From: Flavobacteriaceae bacterium
GTDB taxonomy: Bacteria; Bacteroidota; Bacteroidia; Flavobacteriales; Flavobacteriaceae
Direction: 5' to 3'
Length of the DNA stretch: 53,728 bases
Assembly: GCA_026988355.1 (NCBI GenBank)
Contig: JALSLK010000048.1
Coordinates: 1-53,728, forward strand
Shown here piece by piece: positions 1 to 8,088 of this stretch (the stretch's first letter is position 1; the number at the start of each line of letters is the position of its first letter). A program made the position numbers and the translations under genes. Under the pieces are notes generated by a model that had not been told where the DNA came from, searched no databases, and was given only the letters and a program-made list of their open reading frames with translations.

Positions 1-81
1 TTTGCACCAACTATTGACCATTTTGTAATCAATGGAAATATCAAAAGAAGACAAAAAAGATTAAAACTTAAAAAAGCATAA
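1..81 (+). CDS. nqrB: Na+-translocating NADH:quinone reductase subunit B, C-terminal end only
   Basis: Only the last 26 codons and the TAA stop lie in the window; the gene begins upstream of base 1. The visible tail begins FAPTIDHFVI and ends in a cluster of Arg and Lys residues, as the C terminus of the membrane subunit NqrB does. The assignment rests mainly on position: nqrC begins two bases after the stop, in the standard nqrABCDEF order. NqrB carries a covalently bound FMN and is part of the Na+-pumping membrane core (family knowledge; those residues are not visible here). Confidence 0.85.
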   Translation, partial: FAPTIDHFVINGNIKRRQKRLKLKKA

Positions 82-83
82 TT

Positions 84-776
84 ATGAACAGAAATAGTAA
101 TGCATATACCTTTTTATTCGCCATTATCTTGGTAGTAGTTGTTGCTGGACTTTTAGCTTTTGTATCTGAAGGAACAAAAGAAAAAAGAGCAATGAATGTA
201 AAGTTGGAAAAAATGCAAAGTATCTTATCTACCATTGGTGTTGATGTTAGTAGAGAAGAATGTGGCGTATTATTTAAAAAATACGTAAAGCAAGAATTAG
301 CTTTAAAAGCAGATGGTTCTATTGATGCAAACATTAAAGCATTTGATATTAACTTAAAACACGAATTAAAAAAACCAGTTAACGAACAACGTTTTCCTCT
401 TTATGTAACCGAAAAAGATGGTAAAAAAAACTATGTTATTCCTCTTTATGGAGCAGGTTTATGGGATTCTATTTGGGGTTATATGTCTTTAGCAGACGAT
501 GAAAATACCGTTATTGGAGCATCTTTTGACCATAAAGGAGAAACACCAGGTTTAGGAGCAGAAATAAACCAATCTTGGTTTGAAGATCAATTTAAAGGCG
601 AACAAATTATGGAAGGCTCTAAATTTGTTTCCGTTAAAGTTGTAAAAGGAGGTACACCAGAAAGTAACAAACATGGCGTTGATGCTATTTCTGGAGGAAC
701 AATTACTTCAGACGGAGTTACAAAAATGATTGAAGAAAGATTAAAACGCTATTTAGCATATTTTAAAAACAATTAA
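84..776 (+). CDS. nqrC: Na+-translocating NADH:quinone reductase subunit C (FMN-binding)
   Basis: Flavoprotein subunit of the Na+-pumping NADH:ubiquinone oxidoreductase. The 230 residues show one N-terminal membrane helix (about 9-27, YTFLFAIILVVVVAG) and then an extracytoplasmic FMN_bind domain. Near the C terminus is SGGTITS (203-209); by comparison with characterised NqrC proteins, Thr206 should carry FMN through a phosphoester bond made by the flavin transferase ApbE. The usual motif has Ala where this protein has Gly205. The ATG lies 2 bases after the nqrB stop, and the stop overlaps the nqrD start by one base, so translation is tightly coupled. No ApbE gene is in the window. Confidence 0.97.
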   Translation: MNRNSNAYTFLFAIILVVVVAGLLAFVSEGTKEKRAMNVKLEKMQSILSTIGVDVSREECGVLFKKYVKQELALKADGSIDANIKAFDINLKHELKKPVNEQRFPLYVTEKDGKKNYVIPLYGAGLWDSIWGYMSLADDENTVIGASFDHKGETPGLGAEINQSWFEDQFKGEQIMEGSKFVSVKVVKGGTPESNKHGVDAISGGTITSDGVTKMIEERLKRYLAYFKNN

Positions 777-1447
777 TGATGGCTGAGAAAGAAGCTTTAT
801 TTTCACAAAAAAACAGACGGTTATTAATCGATCCTTTAAACGATGATAATCCTATTTCAGTACAAGTACTTGGTATTTGTTCTGCATTAGCAATTACCGT
901 ACAATTAAAACCAGCCATTGTAATGTCAATCGCTGTTATGTTTGTACTTATAGCAAGTAACGTTATTGTATCGTTAATCCGTAATTTAATTCCTGGTAGA
1001 ATAAGAATTATTGTACAATTAGTTATCGTTGCTGGTTTAGTAATTATTGTAGATTTAATATTAAAAGCCTACTTATACGATGTTAGTAAAGAGTTATCTG
1101 TATTTGTTGGACTTATAATCACCAACTGTATTATTATGGGACGATTGGAAGCTTTTGCATTAGGTAATGGTCCTTGGAAAGCATTTTTAGATGCTATAGG
1201 TAACGCTGGTGGATATGCACTAATTCTTATTGTAGTTGCCTTTTTTAGAGAAGTATTAGGCTCTGGAAAATTATTAGGTTACGAAGTGTTAGGACATAAA
1301 GGAAAAACTTTAATAGACTCTACAGGTTTATATAGTTTTGGATATGAAAATAACGGTTTTATGTTATTATCACCAATGGCATTGATAGCAGTTGGAGTAT
1401 ATATTTGGATACAACGTTCAAAAAATAGAAAGTTAATAGAAGCTTAA
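776..1447 (+). CDS. nqrD: Na+-translocating NADH:quinone reductase subunit D
   Basis: Integral membrane subunit of Na+-NQR, paralogous to NqrE and to RnfE/RnfA. The protein is 223 residues with six likely membrane helices and typical N-terminal sequence (NDDNPISVQVLGICSALAIT). The conserved segment with TNCIIMGRLEAFA is where the family places a Cys that shares a membrane Fe-S site with NqrE. Two adjacent ATGs (776 and 779) are possible starts; 776 overlaps the nqrC stop by one base. A 56-bp gap follows before nqrE, unusually long for this operon and filled with a short heptamer repeat. Confidence 0.97.
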   Translation: MMAEKEALFSQKNRRLLIDPLNDDNPISVQVLGICSALAITVQLKPAIVMSIAVMFVLIASNVIVSLIRNLIPGRIRIIVQLVIVAGLVIIVDLILKAYLYDVSKELSVFVGLIITNCIIMGRLEAFALGNGPWKAFLDAIGNAGGYALILIVVAFFREVLGSGKLLGYEVLGHKGKTLIDSTGLYSFGYENNGFMLLSPMALIAVGVYIWIQRSKNRKLIEA

Positions 1448-1454
1448 AAATTAA

Positions 1455-1489
1455 GTTGGCAGTGGTCAGTTGGCACTGAACACTAAATA
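1455..1489 (+). repeat. Degenerate heptamer array GTTGGCA in the nqrD-nqrE spacer
   Basis: Five consecutive 7-base units can be read: GTTGGCA, GTGGTCA, GTTGGCA, CTGAACA, CTAAATA. The first and third are identical and the others decay from them. The array occupies most of the nqrD-nqrE spacer, whereas the nqrB-C and C-D junctions are 2 bases or less. The unit length matches the AAGARRN heptamers after nqrE, but the sequence differs. Confidence 0.6.
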
Positions 1490-1503
1490 GTAAAACAAAA
1501 ATT

Positions 1504-2121
1504 ATGGATTTATTAAATTTATTTGTAAAAAGTATATTCATCGAGAATATGATATTCGCATATTTCTTAGGAATGTGTTCGTATTTAGCGGTGTCAAAAA
1601 CAGTAAAAACAGCAATGGGTTTAGGCTTGGCTGTTATCTTTGTATTAGCCATTACCGTTCCTGTAAATTACTTGTTAGAAAGTTACATTTTAAAACCAGG
1701 CGCTTTAGGAACTTGGTTAGGTGCAGAATATACAGATATTGATTTGAGCTTTTTAAGTTTCATCATGTTTATTGCTGTAATTGCATCTATGGTACAATTG
1801 GTTGAGATGATTGTAGAACGTTTTGCACCAGCATTATATAGTCAATTAGGTATTTTCTTACCTCTTATTGCTGTAAACTGTGCTATCTTAGGTGGATCTT
1901 TATTTATGCAACAAAAAGATTTTAGTACCATAACAGAATCCTTTGTTTATGGTTTAGGTTCAGGTATTGGTTGGTTACTAGCTATTGTAGCTATTGCTGC
2001 TATTAGAGAAAAAATTAGTTATTCCAATATTCCTGCTCCGTTAAAAGGATTGGGTATTACCTTTATAATTACTGGTTTAATGGCAATTGCCTTTATGAGT
2101 TTTGGGGGAATTAAATTGTAA
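1504..2121 (+). CDS. nqrE: Na+-translocating NADH:quinone reductase subunit E
   Basis: Integral membrane subunit, homologous to NqrD in inverted topology; the pair forms part of the membrane core with a central Fe-S site. It has 205 residues and six hydrophobic helices. Family landmarks include the N-terminal [19 protein letters not shown], the internal [14 protein letters not shown] containing the conserved Cys, and the end [11 protein letters not shown]. The ATG at 1504 is the only sensible start. In most genomes nqrF follows directly; here 609 bases holding repeats and a four-helix-bundle gene separate nqrE from nqrF. Confidence 0.97.
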   Translation: MDLLNLFVKSIFIENMIFAYFLGMCSYLAVSKTVKTAMGLGLAVIFVLAITVPVNYLLESYILKPGALGTWLGAEYTDIDLSFLSFIMFIAVIASMVQLVEMIVERFAPALYSQLGIFLPLIAVNCAILGGSLFMQQKDFSTITESFVYGLGSGIGWLLAIVAIAAIREKISYSNIPAPLKGLGITFIITGLMAIAFMSFGGIKL

Positions 2122-2136
2122 GTTGCAAAAGGAAGC

Positions 2137-2276
2137 AAGAGGTAAGAGACAAGAGGTAAGAGACAAGAGGTAAGAAGAAAGAGACAAGAAGAAAGAAGTA
2201 AGAAGAAAGAGACAAGAGGCAAGAGACAAGAGGTAAGAAGCAAGAGACAAGAAGCAAGAGGTAAGAAGAAAGAGAA
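2137..2276 (+). repeat. Array of 20 heptamers, unit AAGARRN, between nqrE and the four-helix-bundle gene
   Basis: Twenty units of exactly 7 bases follow without interruption. Each starts AAGA and then varies in three bases: AAGAGGT, AAGAGAC, AAGAAGA, AAGAAGC, AAGAAGT and AAGAGGC recur in mixed order. A few degenerate bases precede it from about 2122. The strand is pure purine over long runs. The array starts 15 bases after the nqrE stop and ends 14 bases before the next gene. There are no spacers, so it is not a CRISPR array. Confidence 0.9.
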
Positions 2277-2290
2277 TTAAGGCGATAGAA

Positions 2291-2656
2291 ATGAAGACTA
2301 TGACTAGACATAATTTTAAAAATCTTAAAATTTGGCAAGATGGGATTTCTTTGGTTTCAGAAACTTATAAGTTGACGAAAACATTTCCAAAATTTGAAGT
2401 TTATAGTTTATCAAGTCAAATGAATAGATGTGCTGTTTCTATCCCTTCAAATATAGCAGAAGGAACAAGTAAAAGTACAAATAAACATATAAGTAAATAC
2501 CTTGAAATTAGTTTAGGTTCTGCTTTTGAATGGGAAACTCAATTAATTATCGCCTTAAATGAAAAATATATTAGTAAAGAAGAATTTAAAAGATTAGAAG
2601 AAAAAATAACAACATTACAGAGAATGATATCAGGATTTAAGAAAGGTTTAGATTAA
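2291..2656 (+). CDS. Four helix bundle protein (S23 / 23S rRNA intervening-sequence protein family)
   Basis: Small helical protein of 121 residues (118 if the ATG at 2300 is used, which fits the usual family start MxRHNFKNLKIWQ better). Family landmarks: FKNLKIWQ near the N terminus, the FPKFEVYSLSSQMNRCAVSIPSNIAEG segment (written here in pieces: LSSQMNRCAVSIPSNIAEG), and a GSAFEWETQL helix. Members are encoded in intervening sequences of 23S rRNA genes, as Avd in diversity-generating retroelements, or as stand-alone genes; the biochemical role of stand-alone forms is unclear. Here it sits inside the nqr operon, bracketed by heptamer arrays in opposite orientation, so it looks like an acquired cassette. 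No reverse transcriptase or template repeat is nearby. Confidence 0.9.
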   Translation: MKTMTRHNFKNLKIWQDGISLVSETYKLTKTFPKFEVYSLSSQMNRCAVSIPSNIAEGTSKSTNKHISKYLEISLGSAFEWETQLIIALNEKYISKEEFKRLEEKITTLQRMISGFKKGLD

Positions 2657-2686
2657 ATTCTAATTTTGAAACAAGATTAACTTAGT

Positions 2687-2721
2687 CTTGTCTCTTGCAT
2701 CTTACTTCTTGTATCTTAAAT
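2687..2721 (-). repeat. Heptamer array on the opposite strand, between the four-helix-bundle gene and nqrF
   Basis: Five 7-base units read on the plus strand as CTTGTCT, CTTGCAT, CTTACTT, CTTGTAT, CTTAAAT, that is AAG-containing heptamers on the minus strand (AGACAAG, ATGCAAG, AAGTAAG, ATACAAG). They resemble the AAGAGAC units upstream of the same gene but point the other way, so the gene is bracketed by an inverted pair of arrays. The array ends 9 bases before the nqrF ATG. Confidence 0.75.
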
Positions 2722-2730
2722 AAAAAACAA

Positions 2731-4023
2731 ATGAGTCCAATAATAGCAAGTATCGTATTTTCATTAATACTAATTATTTTATTAGTAAGTATTTTATTAT
2801 TCGCAAAAGCAAAGTTAATGCCTTCTGGTAAAGTTAAAATTACCATTAACGGAGAAAAAATTATCGAAGTAGATTCTGGATCGTCTCTATTAACAACTTT
2901 AGGTAACGAAAAAATATTTTTACCATCTGCTTGTGGTGGTGGTGGAACTTGTATTCAATGCGAATGCCATGTTCAATCTGGTGGTGGAGAAGCTTTACCA
3001 ACCGAAGTTCCAAACTTTACACGTAAAGAATTAGCCGAAGGAATTCGTTTAGCATGCCAAGTAAAAGTAAAAAACGATATGGAGATTTCTATTCCAGAAG
3101 AAATTTTTGGAATTAAAAAATGGGAAGCCACTGTTGTTTCAAATTTTAATGTTGCCACATTTATTAAAGAATTTATAGTTGAATTACCAGAAGATATGGA
3201 TTATAAAGCTGGTGGTTACATTCAAATAGAAATTCCAAATACAGTAGTAAATTATAAAGAAATGGACGTAACTGCGCATCCAGAAGAACATCCTGGAGAG
3301 CCTGATAAATTTAAAGCAGATTGGGAAAAATTTAATCTTTGGCCATTGGTAATGAAAAATTCTGAAAACGTAGAACGCGCATATTCTATGGCTTCATATC
3401 CTGCCGAAGGAAGAAGAATAATGTTAAATGTACGTATTGCTACACCTCCATTTGATAGAGTAAAAGGCGGATGGATGGATGTAAATCCTGGTGTTGCATC
3501 TTCATACATTTTTAATTGTAAACCTGGCGATAAAGTAATTGTATCTGGTCCTTATGGCGAGTTCTTTATTAACGAAAGTGATTCTGAAATGCTTTATGTA
3601 GGTGGTGGAGCAGGTATGGCACCAATGCGTTCGCACTTGTACCATCTATTCCAAACTTTAAAAACTGGTCGTAAAGTTACGTATTGGTATGGTGGTCGTT
3701 CTAAGGCTGAGTTATTCTATGTGGATCATTTTAGACATTTAGAAGATAATTTTCCTAACTTTAAATTTTATATCGCCTTATCAGATCCTACCGAAGCAGA
3801 CAACTGGAAGGTTAAAACAGATATAGACGATAAGACTGGAGATGGTTTTATAGGGTTTATACATCAAGTAGTAATCGATCAATACTTATCGAAGCACGAA
3901 ACTCCCGAGGATTTAGAATTGTATTTCTGTGGTCCTCCTTTAATGAACAAAGCTGTTCAAAAAATGGGTGAAGATTTTGGTCTTGCCGATGAGAATATCC
4001 GTTTTGATGACTTTGGAGGGTAG
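2731..4023 (+). CDS. nqrF: Na+-translocating NADH:quinone reductase subunit F (NADH dehydrogenase, 2Fe-2S and FAD)
   Basis: Entry point for electrons from NADH. From the ATG at 2731 it has 430 residues: an N-terminal membrane helix (about 3-25), a plant-type 2Fe-2S domain with Cys68, Cys74, Cys77 and Cys109 (ACGGGGTCIQC spacing C-x5-C-x2-C), a FAD domain with RAYSMASYP, and an NADH domain with GGGAGMAPMR. It ends DENIRFDDFGG, as the family does. An upstream in-frame ATG at 2695 lies in the heptamer array and would add 12 residues of repeat-derived sequence, so it is rejected. The intervening cassette may alter its expression relative to nqrA-E. Confidence 0.97.
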   Translation: MSPIIASIVFSLILIILLVSILLFAKAKLMPSGKVKITINGEKIIEVDSGSSLLTTLGNEKIFLPSACGGGGTCIQCECHVQSGGGEALPTEVPNFTRKELAEGIRLACQVKVKNDMEISIPEEIFGIKKWEATVVSNFNVATFIKEFIVELPEDMDYKAGGYIQIEIPNTVVNYKEMDVTAHPEEHPGEPDKFKADWEKFNLWPLVMKNSENVERAYSMASYPAEGRRIMLNVRIATPPFDRVKGGWMDVNPGVASSYIFNCKPGDKVIVSGPYGEFFINESDSEMLYVGGGAGMAPMRSHLYHLFQTLKTGRKVTYWYGGRSKAELFYVDHFRHLEDNFPNFKFYIALSDPTEADNWKVKTDIDDKTGDGFIGFIHQVVIDQYLSKHETPEDLELYFCGPPLMNKAVQKMGEDFGLADENIRFDDFGG

Positions 4024-4046
4024 ATTTCTACCTAATTTATAAAAAG

Positions 4047-4085
4047 AAAGACCTAATTTTTAACAAATTTTGGTCTTTTTTTTTT
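4047..4085 (+). terminator. Rho-independent terminator of the nqr operon
   Basis: The inverted repeat AAAGACC (4047-4053) / GGTCTTT (4072-4078), with further AAATT pairing inside the loop, is followed by a run of T to 4085. It starts 23 bases after the nqrF stop. Confidence 0.85.
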
Positions 4086-4126
4086 GCGAATTTGCCTTAT
4101 ATTCGCACTTCATAAAATCCCTCATT

Positions 4127-7100
4127 ATGAAAAAAATAATCTTATTTATAGTATTCATAACACTATATAGTACTCGTTTATCTGCTCAAAAAAAGTATAA
4201 ACAGATGATAACAGATAACAGCATCAATTTTTACGATGTAGTTAAAGAAGCCCAAAATTATTTTAAAACACACGATAAAGGTAAAGGTTCTGGTTGGAAA
4301 GGATACCAACGATGGAGAAATGCCAACGAATACAAGTACTATCCTTCTGGAAATCGAAATAATATAGACCCTTTATTTACTGCAAAAGCATATCAATCTT
4401 TTTTAAAAAAGAATTCTATTTCTACCCAACAACGTAATTCTTTTACTGGTTGGAACGAATTAGGACCTTCTCGTTTAACTACATTTACTGGAGGTTATTC
4501 TAATGGTTTAGGTCGTATTGAAGACCATTATGTTGACCCTAATAATGCAAATAGAATGTATGTTGGTTCTAGAAGTGGCGGTTTTTGGAAATCTTTAGAT
4601 GGAGGTGTAACTTGGTCTGGTGGTTCTACAGACTTTTTAGTTGCTAGTGGTGTAAATACTATTGGTGTAATGCCTACAAATCCAAATCAGATTCTTATTA
4701 ATGTTAGAAATTCTAGTAATGGTTATTCACACGGAGTTTATCGCTCAACGGATGCAGGAGATACTTGGGTACAAACAAATTTTAATCCAACAAATTTAGG
4801 GTTTGGTGGTTTAGGAAGTGATTTTAGAATCAATACAATTGCGTACCATCCAACTATTGCAAATTTAGTTTTTATTAGTACCAACAAAGGAATATTCAAA
4901 TCTACAGATAATTTAACAACTTGGACAAGTTTAATGGATACCGATACTATTACAGAAATTAAATTTCATCCTACAAATCCTAATATCATTTACATACTTA
5001 ATCTTGTATTTCCTAATAGAATATTACGTTCTACAGATACTGGTAATAGTTATACACCTTCTAATGGAATAGGACAAAATAGCTATTTTAATATTTCGGT
5101 AAGTAATGCTTGTCCAAACTGTGTATATGTTGCTAATAGTTATGGAATATGGAAATCGACCGATCTAGGAGTTAATTTTACATATTTAAACAATCCTGAA
5201 GGTAATTGTGGTGGTTTTACTGTTAGTGATACTGATAATACTAAAATGATTTATGGTTATTTAGATACTTATGGGTCTATAGATGATGGAAATTCCTTTA
5301 ATAAATTAACATCATGGTATTTAGGTAGTACTAATGGAGATACCACATCTAATCAAACGAGTTTTGAAACAAGTACAAACTATATACATGCAGATCTACA
5401 TCCTGCAAAATCTGTAAACGGCGTATTTTATGTTGGTACGGATGGTTTATTTTGTAAAAGCACAGATAATGGTACAAATTGGGAAATTATCGGGCAAGGC
5501 ATCGCAGTAAGAGAAAATTATAAATTAGGAGTTAGTCAATCTAATACTTTAAGGAGCATTTCTGGATCACAAGATAATGGTACAAGTATTAAAACAGAAA
5601 ATGGTTGGATTGAATTTTATGGAGCAGATGGTATGGAAGGAATAATTCATCCATTAAATGATGATTGGATGATTGGTAGTCTACAAAATGGAGGAAGGCT
5701 TAAAACAATAGATGGTGGACAGACTCAAATTGGAGCGACTCCAACAAATAGTGTAAATGCTGCTTGGGAAGCTCCTATAGCTTATGATCCTAATAACCAG
5801 ATGACTATTTATGATTTTAGACAAGCAGTGCATAAAAGTGATGATTTTGGTACTAGTTGGACGACATTAGGTTCTCCTTCTTTTGGTGATAATATTAGAA
5901 ATGCTGCTATTGCAGAAAATAATTCTCAAATTTTGGTAGTTTCAAAATATAGTGAATTAGAAAAAAGTACAGATGGTGGTACTACTTGGTTAAATATTAC
6001 AGGTTCATTACCTAATTTAAGTATTACAGATATTGCCTTTGACCCTAAAGATGATAATACAATTATAGTAACTTATGCGGATTATACTTTAGACAATAAT
6101 AAAGTTTTTATTACTACTAATGGAGGTGTTTCTTGGTCAAATATTACACACAATTTAGGGAACATGCCTATTCATTCTGTAGTTATAGATCATACACCAG
6201 AAAAAAACATTTATTTAGGTGCTGAAATTGGCGTGTATACAAAAACAATGCACGGAAATTCTTGGTCGCTTTACAACAATAATTTAGCAAATACTACGAT
6301 AGAAGAATTAGAAATCGTTTATGGTTCTAATACTTTAAAAGCAGCTACTTGGGGACGTGGTTTGTGGGAATATACTTTAGTCGGTAGAAACGATTTTCCT
6401 TCTATTAATACAACCAAAATAACAGATCAACCTACGACTGATTTACCTAAATTTGGTTCGGATCAATTTGTAACTTCAAACATAGAGTATAATGGCACAT
6501 TAACAAATGTACACGTTTCATGGTCGATTAACAATCCTCTTTTCGACAATACAATTGCAATGACAAATACTAGCGGTACTACTTGGGTTTCGGATACTGC
6601 AATTCCTAAATATCCTGTTGGAACTAAAGTGTTTTTTAAAGTTTTTGCTACTGGTAATAATAGTGACACTTCAGAAACTTATAAGTTTATGTATACTGTA
6701 AAACCTTTTGAATATTGCACTGCGCAATCAAACTCTCCTACTTATGAGCATATTACTAATGTGACTTTAAATACAATTAATAATACTTCGATTGCGACTG
6801 GTTATTCTGACTTTACTAATATTTCTACAGATGTAACTCGTGGTGTAACTTATAATTTGGAAGTTTCTTATTCTAATAACTATAATACGGACCAAATAAA
6901 GGTTTGGATAGATTTTAATAATAACGCTTCTTTTACCGATGCTGGTGAAACGTTTATTTTTCCTTTAGCTTCTGGAACTAATTCTCCTTTTACACAAGCT
7001 ATTACTATTCCAAATAACGCTAAATTAGGTTCTACTAGAATGCGTATACGATTAAACGATACTACTAATGGTTCTAACTTAACTTCTTGTGGGAGTTCTG

Positions 7101-7411
7101 GTTATGGAGAGGTTGAAGATTATACTCTAAATATTATTTCTGCCAATTTAGGTATTATTGAAAATGATTTTGGTGCTGATTTAATGGTTTATCCTAATCC
7201 TACCGATGGTAAATTAACTTTAAATCTAAAAGAAAAATACACCTATGTTAAAGTTACTATTGTTAACATGTTAGGACAATCTATTCAAGAAAATGTGTTT
7301 GATAATATTTCTGAATTAGTGTTAAATATTCATGCAGAATCTGGCACTTATTTTGTCAAAATTCAAACAGATATAGGAAAAAAAGCAACAATCAAAATTT
7401 TAAAAAAATAA
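4127..7411 (+). CDS. Secreted BNR/sortilin-like repeat protein with GEVED domain and T9SS type A sorting domain
   Basis: Exported protein of 1094 residues. From the ATG at 4127 it has a signal peptide (MKKIILFIVFITLYSTRLSAQ). About 140-800 is a beta-propeller region with many Asp-box/BNR motifs (SLDGGVTW, STDAGDTW, STDNGTNW, STDGGTTW, TNGGVSW), as in sortilin/VPS10-type and glycosyl-hydrolase-like propellers. About 863-1003 is a GEVED domain (YGEVEDYTLNI). The last 80 residues (VYPNPTDGKLTLNL ... KILKK) are a T9SS type A sorting domain, so it should cross the outer membrane and be anchored or released. A catalytic role is not evident: BNR motifs are structural. An upstream ATG at 4070 lies in the nqr terminator and is rejected. 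It appears monocistronic. Confidence 0.9.
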   Translation: MKKIILFIVFITLYSTRLSAQKKYKQMITDNSINFYDVVKEAQNYFKTHDKGKGSGWKGYQRWRNANEYKYYPSGNRNNIDPLFTAKAYQSFLKKNSISTQQRNSFTGWNELGPSRLTTFTGGYSNGLGRIEDHYVDPNNANRMYVGSRSGGFWKSLDGGVTWSGGSTDFLVASGVNTIGVMPTNPNQILINVRNSSNGYSHGVYRSTDAGDTWVQTNFNPTNLGFGGLGSDFRINTIAYHPTIANLVFISTNKGIFKSTDNLTTWTSLMDTDTITEIKFHPTNPNIIYILNLVFPNRILRSTDTGNSYTPSNGIGQNSYFNISVSNACPNCVYVANSYGIWKSTDLGVNFTYLNNPEGNCGGFTVSDTDNTKMIYGYLDTYGSIDDGNSFNKLTSWYLGSTNGDTTSNQTSFETSTNYIHADLHPAKSVNGVFYVGTDGLFCKSTDNGTNWEIIGQGIAVRENYKLGVSQSNTLRSISGSQDNGTSIKTENGWIEFYGADGMEGIIHPLNDDWMIGSLQNGGRLKTIDGGQTQIGATPTNSVNAAWEAPIAYDPNNQMTIYDFRQAVHKSDDFGTSWTTLGSPSFGDNIRNAAIAENNSQILVVSKYSELEKSTDGGTTWLNITGSLPNLSITDIAFDPKDDNTIIVTYADYTLDNNKVFITTNGGVSWSNITHNLGNMPIHSVVIDHTPEKNIYLGAEIGVYTKTMHGNSWSLYNNNLANTTIEELEIVYGSNTLKAATWGRGLWEYTLVGRNDFPSINTTKITDQPTTDLPKFGSDQFVTSNIEYNGTLTNVHVSWSINNPLFDNTIAMTNTSGTTWVSDTAIPKYPVGTKVFFKVFATGNNSDTSETYKFMYTVKPFEYCTAQSNSPTYEHITNVTLNTINNTSIATGYSDFTNISTDVTRGVTYNLEVSYSNNYNTDQIKVWIDFNNNASFTDAGETFIFPLASGTNSPFTQAITIPNNAKLGSTRMRIRLNDTTNGSNLTSCGSSGYGEVEDYTLNIISANLGIIENDFGADLMVYPNPTDGKLTLNLKEKYTYVKVTIVNMLGQSIQENVFDNISELVLNIHAESGTYFVKIQTDIGKKATIKILKK

Positions 7412-7451
7412 AGAAATTTATTTCTCATATATTTTATATACTAGTTCTATA

Positions 7452-7994
7452 ATGAAAAAATTAAGTGTTATATCCATTTTTTTTCTATTTGTGTCTTGTA
7501 CTAAAACAGATACAAAAACGTCTTATAAAACAACTTTTAACGTAGATGAGCAAAAAATATTACAAGCTGCAGATGCGATAATAAAATCTGCTTATTATAC
7601 TTCATTAATTACTTTAGATAAAAACAACCAACCGAGAGCACGTATTGTAGAGCCTTTTTTACCTAAAAAAAATTACATTATTTGGATGGCTACCAATCCA
7701 AAAAGCAGAAAGGTTGTGCAGTTAAAAAATAATTCGACTGCAACATTGCATTATTTTGATAAAAACAAATTAGCTTATGTTTCTCTTATGGGAAACGCTT
7801 TTTTAGTGACTGATGAAAAAATGAAAAATGAAATTTGGAAAGAAGGTTGGGAAAAATTTTATCCTAATAAAAAAACAGATTATCTATTATTAAAATTTGT
7901 TCCTAAAACCATCGAACTTATTAGTATTTCTGATGGTTTTACTGGCGATAAAACTACTTGGAAACCTCATTTGGTAAATTTATTAAACGAGTAG
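7452..7994 (+). CDS. Pyridoxamine 5'-phosphate oxidase-like (split barrel) lipoprotein
   Basis: The 180-residue protein begins with a lipoprotein signal (MKKLSVISIFFLFVSC, lipid-modified Cys16). The rest resembles the PNPOx / general stress protein 26 split barrel: a helix with QAADAIIKSAYYTSLITLD, then PRARIVEPFLP, WMATNPKSRKVVQLKNN, a LAYVSLMGNAFLV strand and WEKFYP near the end. Such domains often bind FMN or F420-type cofactors, but an envelope location would be unusual for PLP metabolism, so I infer only a flavin-binding-like fold. It lies 40 bases after the preceding T9SS gene and converges with the MscS gene; the palindromic repeat at 8031-8082 lies between them. Confidence 0.75.
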   Translation: MKKLSVISIFFLFVSCTKTDTKTSYKTTFNVDEQKILQAADAIIKSAYYTSLITLDKNNQPRARIVEPFLPKKNYIIWMATNPKSRKVVQLKNNSTATLHYFDKNKLAYVSLMGNAFLVTDEKMKNEIWKEGWEKFYPNKKTDYLLLKFVPKTIELISISDGFTGDKTTWKPHLVNLLNE

Positions 7995-8030
7995 CGATAC
8001 CTATTTACATTATTTTTTAAAACAGTAGTA

Positions 8031-8082
8031 ATACCAATTCAATTTCAAATCTATTTAGCGCATTTTGAAATTGAATTGGTAT
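8031..8082. repeat. ATACC...GGTAT palindromic element, copy 1 (short form)
   Basis: A perfect 19-bp inverted repeat: ATACCAATTCAATTTCAAA at 8031-8049 and its complement at 8064-8082, with a 14-base loop containing TTTAGCGCAT. It lies between two convergent gene ends, 36 bases after the PNPOx-like stop and 6 bases beyond the MscS stop. As a hairpin it could end transcription in both directions. Five relatives are found elsewhere in the window. Confidence 0.9.
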
Positions 8083-8088
8083 TACATT

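Noticed and set aside
2137-2276. Possible CRISPR array
   Set aside because: Units are 7 bases, contiguous and without spacers; no cas genes.
2019-2338. Two open frames on the minus strand rich in Leu, Ser and Cys
   Set aside because: They are translations of the heptamer array; the repetitive composition and overlap with real genes argue against coding.
2291-2656. Avd of a diversity-generating retroelement
   Set aside because: The family resemblance is real, but there is no reverse transcriptase, template repeat or variable repeat in the window.
2695-2730. In-frame ATG upstream of nqrF adding 12 residues
   Set aside because: It lies inside the heptamer array; the ATG at 2731 gives the usual NqrF N-terminal membrane helix.
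4070-4126. Longer N terminus for the BNR protein
   Set aside because: It would begin within the nqr terminator and bury the signal peptide.
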